Assembly: GCF_020531985.1 (NCBI RefSeq)
Contig: NZ_JAJAVQ010000006.1
Span: 186,001-250,000, forward strand
DNA length: 64,000 nucleotides
Reading direction: 5' to 3'
DNA from: Rheinheimera aquimaris
Lineage (GTDB): Bacteria; Pseudomonadota; Gammaproteobacteria; Enterobacterales; Alteromonadaceae
Part shown: positions 52,962 to 63,806 of the stretch, piece after piece
How the letters are laid out: each line of letters begins with the position of its first letter
Position numbering within the stretch: position 1 is the stretch's first letter
Notes under the pieces: generated by a model
The model's input: only the letters and a program-made list of their open reading frames with translations
What the model was told of the DNA's origin: nothing
The model's database searches: none
Translations under genes and position numbers: made by a program

Positions 52962-53843
52962 ATGTTCAGAGGAAGTTGGGTCGCGCTAATTACACCTATG
53001 GTTGATCAGGGAACAGTTGACTATGACAGCCTCAAGCGTTTGGTTGATTTTCATCTGGTTAATGGTACACAAGGCCTGGTAATTATGGGCACGACCGGTG
53101 AGGCGGCTACCATAAGTTTTGCTGAGCAAATGCAGGTGATTTCAGCGGTATGTAAGCAGGTTCAGGGCCGTATCGCGGTGATCGCCGGTAACGGCGCAAA
53201 TGCTACTGCCGAGGCGGTCGAACGCACTAAAGCGCTGTCTGCACTACCTATTGATGGTTTCCTGACTGTAACGCCGTTTTATAACAAACCGATGCAAAAA
53301 GGCATGGTACTGCATTTTAATGCCGTGGCCGCTGTTACAGATAAGCCCGTATTGTTGTATAACGTGCCGGGGCGTACCGGGGTGGATTTATTACCTGAGA
53401 CAGTCGCTGAGCTGGCAAAAACGTCAAACATTGTCGGGATTAAAGAGGCTACAGGCTCGATGACACGTTTGACGGAATTACAACAATTATGTCCGGCCGG
53501 TTTCATGTTGCTAAGTGGCGATGATGCCAGTGCGGCTGAGTTTATGTTAAAAGGCGGGCATGGTGTCATTTCTGTCACGACCAACGTTGCACCAAAACAA
53601 ATGGCGCTATTGTGCCAGGCGGCGTGTAACGGTGACGCTGCTGGCGCAGAAGCTATTGATACAACGCTTCAGGCGTTACATCACGATCTGTTCATTGAGG
53701 CCAATCCTATACCGGCAAAATGGGCGTTACACAGAATGGGGCTGATAAAGTCTGATCAGGTGCGGTTACCCTTAACGCAACTTGAACCAATTCACGGCAG
53801 TATAATCGAACAGGCATTAACGCAGGCAGGTATTGAGTTCTAA
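52962..53843 (+). CDS. dapA: 4-hydroxy-tetrahydrodipicolinate synthase
   Basis: This 293-aa enzyme condenses pyruvate with aspartate semialdehyde in lysine and peptidoglycan precursor synthesis. ATG 52962 gives MFRGSWVALITPM, matching the E. coli start, and places the Schiff-base lysine at K161 (GIKEATGS) and the catalytic Tyr at Y133 (LLYNVPGRTG), the same numbers as in E. coli. IMGTTGEAAT is the pyruvate-binding motif. It is followed by bamC in the usual operon. Confidence 0.97.
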   Translation: MFRGSWVALITPMVDQGTVDYDSLKRLVDFHLVNGTQGLVIMGTTGEAATISFAEQMQVISAVCKQVQGRIAVIAGNGANATAEAVERTKALSALPIDGFLTVTPFYNKPMQKGMVLHFNAVAAVTDKPVLLYNVPGRTGVDLLPETVAELAKTSNIVGIKEATGSMTRLTELQQLCPAGFMLLSGDDASAAEFMLKGGHGVISVTTNVAPKQMALLCQAACNGDAAGAEAIDTTLQALHHDLFIEANPIPAKWALHRMGLIKSDQVRLPLTQLEPIHGSIIEQALTQAGIEF

Positions 53844-53885
53844 TCAGCACTAAAGCCGGATCGCACCAAATTTAGGAGTAGTAAC

Positions 53886-54941
53886 GTGCAACATTGGATT
53901 AAAAGTAGTGTAGTAGCGAGCGTATTGCTGACAGGCTGTTCATTATTACAAACTGAGCAAGCCGAAACAGCCGGTCAGCCGGCAAGTGTACCTGAACTTA
54001 AAGTACCCGCAGGGTTAGAAACACCTGCCAAACCTGCAAAGTATGACATTCCGGATACCAACAGAGCCGATACTGCCGTTGATATCCGTTCACCGGCTTT
54101 GGTACTGGGTACAGCCAGCAGCAGCCGAGTAGAAGAAGGCGATAAGTTGTCACGCGTCTGGTTTGATCGCAGCGATTATACCGGTGATTTGGTGCCGTTT
54201 TTAAAGCAAATGTTGCAAACACAGTTTGCTGAGCAAGGTATTGAGCTTACATCGGATGAGCAGGGGCTTAATTACACGACCGGCTGGATCGCCCGTTCGG
54301 AGGAAGAGGGGTTCTGGTTCTGGAAGTCCAGCCAGCAGCAGGAGCAGGCACGTTACAAAATTAGTATTGAACCCCGCCCACACGGACGCTCAGCAAGCGT
54401 TACCGTGACTATGCTGGAGCATCAGTATTTTACCCCGGACGCCAAGTTAAGCAAAACGGATACAAAGCGGCAGGAAGTCGCGTTGCTTAATCAGATCATT
54501 GACCGTATTGGTAAAGAAGAAATTATTATCGCCCGCGCGAATAAAGCTAAAGCGCCGGATGTATCGCTGGAGCCGGGAATGGATGCTGAAGGTAACCCGG
54601 CGTTAGTCACGCCGCAGCCGATCGATGTCACCTGGTCTCAGCTGGAAGCGCTCTTTACCGAGCTAAACCTTGATGTAACAGATATTAACCGCTCAGCGTA
54701 TACGTATTACCTGAACTATCAGAAATCAGAGCCAGGCTTTTGGTCAAAAATCTGGGGTAGTGATACTAAACCCGTACTACCGTTACCAGATGGTGAATAC
54801 CGGTTGGTATTAAGCCGGGCTGATAAGCAAACTGCTATCAGTTTACGGGATAAGAACGGTACCAGCCTTGACGCAGAGACCACGCTGGCATTGCACGAGC
54901 CTTTTGTGCAGGCAATTCGGTTAGCTCGCATAGAGCTTTAA
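53886..54941 (+). CDS. bamC: Outer-membrane assembly lipoprotein BamC
   Basis: The 351-aa lipoprotein has lipobox LLTGC (SVLLTGCSLLQ). An unstructured N-terminal region of about 70 residues (DIPDTNRADTAVDIRSPALVLGTAS) binds BamD, followed by two helix-grip domains (FWFWKSSQQQEQARYKISIEP; SAYTYYLNYQKSEPGFWSKIWG). It starts with GTG after AGGAG. It is part of the BAM complex at the outer membrane. The operon with dapA is conserved in gammaproteobacteria. Confidence 0.95.
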   Translation: MQHWIKSSVVASVLLTGCSLLQTEQAETAGQPASVPELKVPAGLETPAKPAKYDIPDTNRADTAVDIRSPALVLGTASSSRVEEGDKLSRVWFDRSDYTGDLVPFLKQMLQTQFAEQGIELTSDEQGLNYTTGWIARSEEEGFWFWKSSQQQEQARYKISIEPRPHGRSASVTVTMLEHQYFTPDAKLSKTDTKRQEVALLNQIIDRIGKEEIIIARANKAKAPDVSLEPGMDAEGNPALVTPQPIDVTWSQLEALFTELNLDVTDINRSAYTYYLNYQKSEPGFWSKIWGSDTKPVLPLPDGEYRLVLSRADKQTAISLRDKNGTSLDAETTLALHEPFVQAIRLARIEL

Positions 54942-55003
54942 CACACTGCGTACTGTGTTTGCGGCCGGTGTCCGCCCCCGGTAGTGTTAAGCAGCGAAAG
55001 TTG

Positions 55004-55031
55004 AATGCCACCGAAAGGTGGCATTATTTTT
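55004..55031 (+). terminator. Intrinsic terminator after bamC
   Basis: AATGCCACC/GGTGGCATT with a GAAA loop is followed by ATTTTT. It closes the dapA-bamC transcript. Confidence 0.88.
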
Positions 55032-55097
55032 CCATAACACATTGAAAGTGGCGCGCTTTTGTCATTACACTGCGAATGATGAAACAGGAGATTGTGA

Positions 55098-55730
55098 ATG
55101 CTGGAAATACAGGATTATCTGAAAATACTGATCGGGATTTTCGCCATTCTGAATCCGCTTGGAGCTTTGCCTCTGTATTTGTCGTTGACCCAGCACTACA
55201 ATGCTGTTGAAAGACGGGCAACAGCAGCCAGCGCCGCTAAAGCAGCGACGATAATTTTGCTTATTACGTTGTTTTTCGGCGAGTTTATACTGAGCTTTTT
55301 TGGCATATCGGTAAACTCATTTAGAGTGGGTGGCGGCATTCTGATTTTGCTGATGGCAATTTCAATGTTATACGCACAAACCAGTAGTGCAAAAAATACT
55401 GATGCAGAGCGTGAAGAGGCAGAGCATCGCAAGTCAGTCGCCGTTGTGCCGTTAGCGATGCCGATGCTTGCCGGACCTGGCGCGATAAGCTCGATTATTC
55501 TGTATGCCAATCGAAGTGATGGTTGGCAGCACTACGCTATTATGTCTGCCGAGCTTGTGCTTATCGGGTTCGGCTTGTGGGCGTTGATGCGGTTGGCAGA
55601 TAAAATTTCGGCGCGTTTAGGTCAAACCGGAATGAATATTATCACCAGGGTAATGGGGCTTATACTGGCCGCTATTGCTGTAGAATTTATCAGTGCAGGC
55701 TTAAAAGGCATTTTTCCGGTACTGGCCTGA
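55098..55730 (+). CDS. MarC-family inner-membrane protein
   Basis: The 210-aa protein has six hydrophobic helices. FAILNPLGALPLYLSLT near the N-terminus and VPLAMPMLAGPGAISSIIL in the middle are the paired MarC-family motifs. The family (MarC, YchE, YhgN) has no agreed transport substrate; some members are reported to affect amino-acid export. It lies upstream of the DUF2066-hda pair, 11 bases before the DUF2066 start, so the three may be co-transcribed. Confidence 0.9.
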   Translation: MLEIQDYLKILIGIFAILNPLGALPLYLSLTQHYNAVERRATAASAAKAATIILLITLFFGEFILSFFGISVNSFRVGGGILILLMAISMLYAQTSSAKNTDAEREEAEHRKSVAVVPLAMPMLAGPGAISSIILYANRSDGWQHYAIMSAELVLIGFGLWALMRLADKISARLGQTGMNIITRVMGLILAAIAVEFISAGLKGIFPVLA

Positions 55731-55741
55731 GGTAAAAAACA

Positions 55742-56797
55742 ATGATCAAGATGTTACGTCTTTTCGGTCTGCTGTGTGCTTTGTCTGGCATGGCCGTGCA
55801 TGCAGGTCAGGTTGCCAATTTATATCAGGCTGATGTCGCTGCTGAAGGGGACTGGCAACGGGATGCTTTAAAACAGGTATTGACTCGGGTAAGTGGTAAA
55901 TCTGATATCGCTGCCGCGCCTGAGTTAGAAGGCGAGTTTAAGCAAGCTTCTGCCTATATCAAACAGTTTGAGGCAATACGCCATGCTGATGGCAACCGCA
56001 TGCGGGTACTGCTGGATGCGGTTAAGGTTAATCAGCTACTACAACAGAATAATATTGCAGTCTGGGGCGCGCTTCGTCCGGATATTCTGGTCTGGCTTGT
56101 GCAGCAGAAAGAAGGGAACCGCAGTTTTGTGAGGCGGTCTGAGCAGCCTTTAAATGCCGCGCTGCAACAGTCATTTGGTGAGGCGGGGTTGCCACTGTTA
56201 CTCCCGCTGTACGATATGGACGACCTGTTGAACCTGTCCGAAACTGACGTTTGGGCCGGGTTTTGGCAGCAGATAAACCAGGTCAGTGTCCGTTACCGGC
56301 CTGATATTGTCGTGTTGGCCGCTGTTGATATTACTGAGCAAGACGGCCAACCTATGTTACGGCTGAACTGGCAACGGCAGGAAAATGGCAGAACCTACCG
56401 TGATGAAATCATCGAAAAGGATGAAAGCAGCCTGATGCAGAGCTTTGCTGCCTCCTTGTCATCTCAGTTGGCGCAGCAGTATGCCAGTGTAATGTCAGCG
56501 CAGTCCGATAGTGATTATGTGCTTGAAGTTCAGCATCTTACTGATCTGCCCGCGCTGGTGCAGGTTCAAAAATTATTACAGCAGATGGTTGGCGTATCTG
56601 AAGTGACAATAGTTCGCTATGACAGCGATAGCGCACAGTATAAATTAAGCACCAGTATCAGCGCCGACGGCCTGATGAACGCTCTGCGCTTTAACCCGCG
56701 CCTACGTGTAGTAGCAGAAGAAAATACCGCTGAGTATCAGTCAGTGAATGCGGGTCAGCAACCGGTATTTTCCCGATTTGAGTACGTTAAACTCTGA
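55742..56797 (+). CDS. DUF2066 secreted protein
   Basis: The 351-aa protein has signal peptide LFGLLCALSGMAVHA. The DUF2066 pattern is visible in NLYQADVAAEGDWQRDALKQVLTRVSGKSDI and LLDAVKVNQLLQQNNIAVWGALRPDILVWL. Function is unknown; the family often precedes hda in this order. Its stop overlaps the hda start as TGATG, implying translational coupling. Confidence 0.88.
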   Translation: MIKMLRLFGLLCALSGMAVHAGQVANLYQADVAAEGDWQRDALKQVLTRVSGKSDIAAAPELEGEFKQASAYIKQFEAIRHADGNRMRVLLDAVKVNQLLQQNNIAVWGALRPDILVWLVQQKEGNRSFVRRSEQPLNAALQQSFGEAGLPLLLPLYDMDDLLNLSETDVWAGFWQQINQVSVRYRPDIVVLAAVDITEQDGQPMLRLNWQRQENGRTYRDEIIEKDESSLMQSFAASLSSQLAQQYASVMSAQSDSDYVLEVQHLTDLPALVQVQKLLQQMVGVSEVTIVRYDSDSAQYKLSTSISADGLMNALRFNPRLRVVAEENTAEYQSVNAGQQPVFSRFEYVKL

Positions 56798-57492
56798 TGC
56801 AACCACTACAGTACACGCTTGCCGTAACACTGCCGGAAGATGAAACGCTCGACAGCTTCTACGCCGCAGGGCAAAGCGAGGCTGTGGTTTTTTTGAAAAA
56901 TTACCTGCAACAACGTGTGCCGCAAAGCCCGGTTTTCCTGTTTGGCGCCAGTGGCAGTGGTAAATCACATTTACTGTATGCCGCCTGTGTGCAAGCTCAG
57001 GAGCAGGGGCTGACCAGCCAGTTACTGACGTTAGATGATTGTAAACTGTTAAGCCCAAGGTTACTCGATGATTTGGAGCAGTTAGATCTGGTGTGTCTGG
57101 ATAATATTCAGGCGATAGCAGGTGACATCAGCTGGCAAACGGCGGTTTTCGATTTGTATAACCGTATGCAAGAGCAGGGCAAAGCCTTAATTATCGTTGG
57201 TAATGAAAGCCCGTCACAGCTGGGGTTGCAACTGGCTGATTTGGTATCCAGACTGCAGGCTTGCACGGCATTTCAGCTGCGTTTACTGACCGATGAGGAC
57301 AAACAAAAGCTACTGCAGCAGAAAGCCCGTTTACGCGGTATGGAGCTGCCCGATGAAGTGGCCCGTTATCTGTTAAATCATCAGGACAGGGACATTCGGG
57401 CGCTGGTCAGTATGTTGGATAAACTCGATAAAGCCACTTTAGTGCATCAACGCAAGCTGACCATTCCTTTTGTAAAAGACATTCTTAACTAA
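56797..57492 (+). CDS. hda: DnaA regulatory inactivator Hda
   Basis: The 231-aa AAA+ protein promotes ATP hydrolysis by DnaA after initiation, while bound to the sliding clamp. Walker A is GASGSGKS (50-57) and Walker B is DLVCLDNIQAI; the C-terminal lid has LPDEVARYLLNHQDRDIRALVSMLDKLD. The N-terminal clamp-binding segment, QLSLPL in E. coli, reads QYTLAV here at residues 5-10, while the following LPEDET is conserved. It is coupled to the DUF2066 gene. Confidence 0.95.
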   Translation: MQPLQYTLAVTLPEDETLDSFYAAGQSEAVVFLKNYLQQRVPQSPVFLFGASGSGKSHLLYAACVQAQEQGLTSQLLTLDDCKLLSPRLLDDLEQLDLVCLDNIQAIAGDISWQTAVFDLYNRMQEQGKALIIVGNESPSQLGLQLADLVSRLQACTAFQLRLLTDEDKQKLLQQKARLRGMELPDEVARYLLNHQDRDIRALVSMLDKLDKATLVHQRKLTIPFVKDILN

Positions 57493-57571
57493 AACAGCGC
57501 GTTCTTTGCAGAAAAAGTGACTCAGCAGCCTGCGTTTAACCCGTATTCTGGTGTATCATTGTCGGCTTTGA

Positions 57572-58585
<1,014 letters not shown>

Positions 58586-58600
58586 GCGGAGTTAATTTAG

Positions 58601-60988
58601 ATGAAATTCAGTGAAGCCTGGTTACGCGAGTGGGTAAACCCAGCCATTGACACCAATACCTTATCTGAACAGTTATCAATGGCAGGTCTTGAAGTTGATG
58701 GTATTGAAACTGTCGCCGGTGAATTCAGCGGCGTGGTGGTTGGCGAAGTTGTTGAATGCGGCCCGCACCCGGACGCCGATAAGCTGCAGGTAACCAAAGT
58801 AAACGTTGGCGCTGATGAGCTGCTGGACATTGTGTGCGGCGCGAAAAATTGCCGTCAGGGATTAAAAGTTGCTGTTGCTACAGTCGGTGCTGTGCTGCCG
58901 GGCGATTTTGTGATTAAGAAAGCGAAGTTACGCGGTCAACCGTCACACGGTATGCTGTGCTCATTATCTGAACTTGGCATGGCGGATGATTCCGACGGTA
59001 TACTGGAGTTGCCACAGGATGCTCCTGTTGGTCAGAATATCCGCGACTACCTGAAACTGGATGATCGTATCATTGAGGTTGATCTTACACCTAATCGTGC
59101 AGATTGCCTGGGTATTAAAGGTTTAGCCCGTGAAGTTGGCGTATTAAACAAACTAAGTGTTAGCCAGCCGCTTATTACGCCGATTGCAGCGTCTATTGCA
59201 GACAAGAAAACCATCACGTTAAGCAGCCCTCAGGCCTGTCCGCGGTATTTAGGCCGGGTAGTGCGCAACGTTAATGTCAAAGCTACCAGCCCACTATGGC
59301 TTACCGAAAAACTGCGCCGCTGTGGTGTGCGCAGTATAGATGCAGTTGTTGATATCACTAACTTTGTGTTGTTAGAGCTTGGCCACCCTATGCATGCCTT
59401 TGATCTGGCAAAAATTGATGGCGACATCAATGTACGCATGGCTGAAGAGGGTGAAAAGCTGGTTCTGCTGGATGAGAGCGAAGTCGTGTTAAAAACCAAT
59501 ACGCTGCTGATAGCTGATAGCAACAAAGCGCTGGCTATGGCAGGTATTTTTGGTGGATTACACAGCGGCGTCACGACTGAAACCAAAGACGTATTTCTGG
59601 AAAGTGCGTTTTTTGCACCGCTGGCTATTGCTGGTAAAGCCCGTCAGTACGGTTTACATACCGATGCTTCGCACCGGTATGAACGTGGTGTGGATCCACA
59701 GTTACAGCTTATGGCAATGGAACGGGCGACTGAGCTGCTGTTACAAATTTGCGGCGGTGAGGCTGGCCCGGTGGTAGAAGCCGTGTCCGAAGCCGACTTG
59801 CCAAAAGCCGCGACTATCAGCCTGAGCCAGGAAAAGTTAGCGCGGATCTTAGGTATCAGTATCGACAAAGCTGAAGTCAGTGCCATCTTTAACCGGCTGG
59901 GACTTGAAGTGAGCGATACTACCGACGGCTGGCAGGTAACCGTGCCGGGTTACCGCTTTGATATCAGTATTGCTGAAGATTTGATAGAAGAAGTTGCGCG
60001 GGTATACGGCTACAACAGTATTCCCAATCTGGCGCCTAAGGCCAGTTTGAAAATGCGTACTTTCCGCGAAGCAGAGATGAATGTACAGCGTCTGCGTACG
60101 GTATTGGTAGACCGGGGCTATCAAGAAGCAATAACGTACAGTTTCGTTGACCCTAAAGTACAGCAAGTATTAATGCCACAACAGCAGGCTTTGCTATTAC
60201 CGAATCCAATTTCAGCCGATATGTCGGCAATGCGGTTAAATTTGTGGCCGGGGCTGTTACAAACGGTGCTTTATAACCAGAACCGGCAACAAAGCCGCAT
60301 CCGTTTGTTTGAGTATGGTTTAAAGTTTATTCCAGATGCTGCAGCTGAAGGAGGCGTGCGGCAAGTGCCGGTAATTGGTGGTGTTATTGTTGGTTCAATG
60401 CATAACGAACACTGGAATATGGAAAACCGTAACGCCGACTTCTATGATATCAAAGGTGATGTTGAGGCATTATTGGCGCAAACATCTGCCACTGAGCAAT
60501 TCCGGTTTGTAACCGCTGAACACAGCGCCTTGCACCCGGGGCAGACCGCAGCGGTGTACCGAGCTGATCAGCACGTTGGCTATGTCGGTGCATTACATCC
60601 GGAAGCAGAACGTAAACTGGGTATTAAAGGTAAAGCTTATCTGTTCGAACTGGATGTTGCGGCGCTGGGGTTACGTGAAATTGTACAGGCACATGAATTG
60701 TCAAAGTATCCGGCGAACCGGCGTGATTTAGCAATAGTAGTTAAATCAGAGGTGCGTTTTGCTGATATAGCTGCTACTATAAAAAAAGTTGGCGGAAATC
60801 AATTAGTTGACCTAAAATTGTTTGACGTGTATACAGGTACGGGTGTGGCAGAGGGGTTTAAATCACTGGCCATTGCTGTTACCTTGCAGGATATAGCGCG
60901 TACCCTGGAAGATAAAGATATCCAACAGTTGGTAAATCAAGTAGTTAGCGCGCTTGGTGATGAGTTCAACGCAACGTTGAGGGATTAA
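58601..60988 (+). CDS. pheT: Phenylalanyl-tRNA synthetase beta subunit
   Basis: The 795-aa subunit has an OB-fold tRNA-binding domain (about 40-150; [23 protein letters not shown]), the B3/B4 editing domain (about 210-370; [30 protein letters not shown]), the B5 domain, a catalytic-like core ([16 protein letters not shown]) and the C-terminal FDX-ACB domain ([16 protein letters not shown]). Length equals the E. coli protein. The gap to pheS is 15 bases, and ihfA follows two bases after the stop. Confidence 0.97.
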   Translation: MKFSEAWLREWVNPAIDTNTLSEQLSMAGLEVDGIETVAGEFSGVVVGEVVECGPHPDADKLQVTKVNVGADELLDIVCGAKNCRQGLKVAVATVGAVLPGDFVIKKAKLRGQPSHGMLCSLSELGMADDSDGILELPQDAPVGQNIRDYLKLDDRIIEVDLTPNRADCLGIKGLAREVGVLNKLSVSQPLITPIAASIADKKTITLSSPQACPRYLGRVVRNVNVKATSPLWLTEKLRRCGVRSIDAVVDITNFVLLELGHPMHAFDLAKIDGDINVRMAEEGEKLVLLDESEVVLKTNTLLIADSNKALAMAGIFGGLHSGVTTETKDVFLESAFFAPLAIAGKARQYGLHTDASHRYERGVDPQLQLMAMERATELLLQICGGEAGPVVEAVSEADLPKAATISLSQEKLARILGISIDKAEVSAIFNRLGLEVSDTTDGWQVTVPGYRFDISIAEDLIEEVARVYGYNSIPNLAPKASLKMRTFREAEMNVQRLRTVLVDRGYQEAITYSFVDPKVQQVLMPQQQALLLPNPISADMSAMRLNLWPGLLQTVLYNQNRQQSRIRLFEYGLKFIPDAAAEGGVRQVPVIGGVIVGSMHNEHWNMENRNADFYDIKGDVEALLAQTSATEQFRFVTAEHSALHPGQTAAVYRADQHVGYVGALHPEAERKLGIKGKAYLFELDVAALGLREIVQAHELSKYPANRRDLAIVVKSEVRFADIAATIKKVGGNQLVDLKLFDVYTGTGVAEGFKSLAIAVTLQDIARTLEDKDIQQLVNQVVSALGDEFNATLRD

Positions 60989-60990
60989 GA

Positions 60991-61287
60991 ATGGCGCTTA
61001 CCAAAGCCGATTTAGCAGAACGTCTGTTTACAAAATTTGGTGTCAGCAAACGCGACGCTAAATTAATAGTGGAAGCTTTTTTTGAAGAGATCCGCGTGGC
61101 CCTTGAGGCGGGTGATCAGGTAAAGTTATCCGGCTTTGGCAATTTTGACCTGCGGGTTAAAAATGAGCGACCAGGGCGTAACCCGAAAACGGGTGAAGAT
61201 ATCCCCATTTCTGCCCGTTGTGTGGTGACTTTCCGGCCAGGACAGAAGTTAAAGTCGCGTGTCGAGTTGGGTACCAGCAAAAAATAA
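60991..61287 (+). CDS. ihfA: Integration host factor alpha subunit
   Basis: This 98-aa HU/IHF-family DNA-bending protein begins with [24 protein letters not shown]. The DNA-intercalating arm is [12 protein letters not shown] with the Pro at the tip, and [15 protein letters not shown] ends the fold. It forms a heterodimer with IhfB. IHF also assists sigma-54 promoters, which is relevant to the efflux operon in this window. It is the third gene of pheS-pheT-ihfA. Confidence 0.97.
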   Translation: MALTKADLAERLFTKFGVSKRDAKLIVEAFFEEIRVALEAGDQVKLSGFGNFDLRVKNERPGRNPKTGEDIPISARCVVTFRPGQKLKSRVELGTSKK

Positions 61288-61313
61288 CCCGTTTCGGCTT
61301 GGTTGAACGGTTT

Positions 61314-61350
61314 AAAAACGGTAAGCAGTGCAGACTGCTTGCCGTTTTTT
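61314..61350 (+). terminator. Intrinsic terminator after ihfA
   Basis: The arms AAAAACGGTAAGCAGT and ACTGCTTGCCGTTTTT flank a GCAG loop and end in a T-run. It closes the pheST-ihfA operon. Confidence 0.93.
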
Positions 61351-61438
61351 TATGCAAACAGGTTTGCGACATAAAATATTTCCGATCCACAGAGCAGTTA
61401 CAGCTGTAATTAGCGCTAACGAGTAATGGATTTAAATT

Positions 61439-62380
61439 ATGGCAATTAAAATTGGTATCAGTGCCTGCGTATTAGGCGAGAAAGTACGTTACGACGGTGG
61501 GCATAAGGCGTCTGCATTTTGTTTGCAGCAACTGTTGCCGTTAGTAAGTTATGTGCCGATCTGTCCGGAAATGGCCATTGGTATGCCGTCGCCACGCCCG
61601 GCTATCCGTTTGCAGCTTGATGAAAAGCAGAATGTTCGCTTGGTACAAAGTAATGATACCCGTATCGATCATACTCAATCTATGCTGGATTATACCGCGA
61701 AGACCTTGCCCCGCTTCAGCGACCTTAGCGGGTATATCGTCTGCGCTAAATCGCCCAGCTGTGGCATGGAACGGGTGAGGTTATTCGATGCTAAAGGCCA
61801 GCAACTGGGTAAGTTAGGCGTGGGGTTATATACACATCAGTTAATGCAGAAATACCCCTGGTTACCTGTAGAGGAAGATGGCAGGTTATTCGATGCGGAT
61901 TTAAGAGAAAACTTTATCTGCCGCGTATTCAGTTGTCATGATTATCAGCAGACAATGCGGGATGGGTTCAGCATTGGCAAACTGGTAGCCTTTCACAGCC
62001 GCTACAAATTTTTAGTTATGGCGCACAGCCCAGCTGCTTATCGCACGCTCGGGCGTCTCGTCGCTCAGGCTAAGTTGTTTGCACCGGATGAATTGTGCCA
62101 GCGCTACCTGTTGGAGCTAATGCAGGCGCTTAAAAATATCGCTACCCGTAAACAGCACACTAATGTATTGCAGCACTTGCAAGGGTTCCTTAAACACAGC
62201 CTTAACGCGGATGCCAAGCAGGAACTGACCGAACTTATCCACCGATACCGGCAAGGCTTTGTACCTTTGCTCGCGCCGATAACACTATTGCAGCACCATC
62301 TGAAGTTGCAGCCCAACAGCTATGTTAGTAGTCAGCGCTATTTTGAACCTTACCCCGAGTCACTGGGGCTGAGGGCCTGA
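61439..62380 (+). CDS. YbgA-type DUF523-DUF1722 protein
   Basis: The 313-aa protein has an N-terminal DUF523 domain (ISACVLGEKVRYDGGHK, PICPEMAIGMPSPRPAIRL, CAKSPSCGMERV) with conserved cysteines, and a C-terminal DUF1722 domain (FHSRYKFLVMAHSPAAYRTLGRLVA). Function is unknown; it is regularly paired with photolyase, as in E. coli ybgA-phrB. The photolyase gene starts one base after its stop. Confidence 0.9.
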   Translation: MAIKIGISACVLGEKVRYDGGHKASAFCLQQLLPLVSYVPICPEMAIGMPSPRPAIRLQLDEKQNVRLVQSNDTRIDHTQSMLDYTAKTLPRFSDLSGYIVCAKSPSCGMERVRLFDAKGQQLGKLGVGLYTHQLMQKYPWLPVEEDGRLFDADLRENFICRVFSCHDYQQTMRDGFSIGKLVAFHSRYKFLVMAHSPAAYRTLGRLVAQAKLFAPDELCQRYLLELMQALKNIATRKQHTNVLQHLQGFLKHSLNADAKQELTELIHRYRQGFVPLLAPITLLQHHLKLQPNSYVSSQRYFEPYPESLGLRA

Positions 62381-62381
62381 T

Positions 62382-63806
62382 ATGCAGAAGCTGAACCTTG
62401 TATGGCTGCGTAACGACTTAAGGTTGTTGGACAATGCGGTATTGTGCAGCGCACTGAAGCATGCTGAAAAATCTGGGGCAGCAGTATTGGTACTTTATAT
62501 CGCTACGCCAGAAACCTGGGCTTTGCATGATATGGCTGCGATAAAGCAAGACTTACTGCGTAGGCGGGTGGTGCAGCTACAGCAAGAGCTGACAGAGCTC
62601 GCGTTACCAATGTTAGCTATCGAAGGTGGCAGTTATCAGCAAGTGACTGAAATATTTAGCACTTTATGCCAGCAGTTTGAACTGAATGTTTTTGTTCAGG
62701 CAGAATATGAGTTGCGTGAGCAACAGCGCGATAGCGCCGTTGAACATCTGGTGCAGCAACACAATGGCCAGTTTATTCGGTTTGACACTCAGTGCATTAT
62801 GTCGCCGGGCGATATTAAAACGCAGCAAGGTGATATCTATAAAGTTTTCACGCCGTTTAAACGTACGTGGCTGGCAAAATTACGCGAAGAAGGGGTGCAC
62901 TGTTATGGCCGTCCTAAGAAGATTAGTCAACCCAAGCTGGAATTGCCGGATTTTCTGCCACTTAAAGACGGAGATGGCAGCTCAGCGGATTGGGAAGTAG
63001 CCGAGAGCGGTGTGCTTGAATTGATGCGGCGCTTTTGCCGAGAAAAAGTGGCCGACTATCATCAGCAACGGGATTTTCCGGCCCAAGACGGTACATCCCG
63101 GTTATCAGCGTATTTGGCCATTGGCGTAATCTCTGCAGCGCAGTGCGTTGCCAGGCTGCAATTGGAGGCTGGTGAAGCGTGGTCAGAAGATAAAAGCGGA
63201 GCCGGCGTATGGTTGTCCGAGCTTATCTGGCGCGAATTCTATAAGCATATTTTAGTTGCTTACCCACAGCTGATAAAACATCAGCCATTTCAGCATGAGA
63301 CAGCAGGCATTCGCTGGCATAACAATAAACAATTATTCGACGCCTGGTGTAACGGCAATACTGGTTACCCGATTGTCGATGCTGCAATGCGGCAGTTGAA
63401 CCAGACAGGCTGGATGCATAACCGTCTGAGGATGATAGCAGCCAGCTTTCTGGTTAAAGATTTACATATCGACTGGCGCTGGGGCGAACGCTATTTCATG
63501 TCTAAGCTGATAGACGGTGATTTTGCTGCCAATAATGGTGGCTGGCAGTGGGCCGCTTCTACCGGCACTGACGCTGCGCCCTATTTCCGTATTTTTAACC
63601 CTGTAACGCAAAGCGAAAGATTTGATCCAAAAGGTGACTTTATTCGTTTGTATGTACCTGAACTGAGTAAGTTTACCGGTAAGACGATACACTGGCCGCA
63701 CGCACAGCCATTGTCGGCGTATCCGAAACCCATAGTGGATCACGCTGTCGCACGTAAACAGACGCTTGAACTTTTTGCAGAGGTTAAAAAAACGCATGAC
63801 AACTGA
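62382..63806 (+). CDS. phrB: Deoxyribodipyrimidine photolyase
   Basis: This 474-aa light-dependent enzyme repairs cyclobutane pyrimidine dimers. The N-terminal Rossmann-like domain (LVWLRNDLRLLDNAVL) holds the antenna cofactor. The C-terminal FAD domain shows LSAYLAIGVIS, ELIWREFYKHIL, NTGYPIVDAAMRQLNQTGWMHNR and GDFAANNGGWQWAASTGTDAAPYFRIFNP, typical of class I CPD photolyases. Its end overlaps the next gene by 11 bases. Confidence 0.97.
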   Translation: MQKLNLVWLRNDLRLLDNAVLCSALKHAEKSGAAVLVLYIATPETWALHDMAAIKQDLLRRRVVQLQQELTELALPMLAIEGGSYQQVTEIFSTLCQQFELNVFVQAEYELREQQRDSAVEHLVQQHNGQFIRFDTQCIMSPGDIKTQQGDIYKVFTPFKRTWLAKLREEGVHCYGRPKKISQPKLELPDFLPLKDGDGSSADWEVAESGVLELMRRFCREKVADYHQQRDFPAQDGTSRLSAYLAIGVISAAQCVARLQLEAGEAWSEDKSGAGVWLSELIWREFYKHILVAYPQLIKHQPFQHETAGIRWHNNKQLFDAWCNGNTGYPIVDAAMRQLNQTGWMHNRLRMIAASFLVKDLHIDWRWGERYFMSKLIDGDFAANNGGWQWAASTGTDAAPYFRIFNPVTQSERFDPKGDFIRLYVPELSKFTGKTIHWPHAQPLSAYPKPIVDHAVARKQTLELFAEVKKTHDN

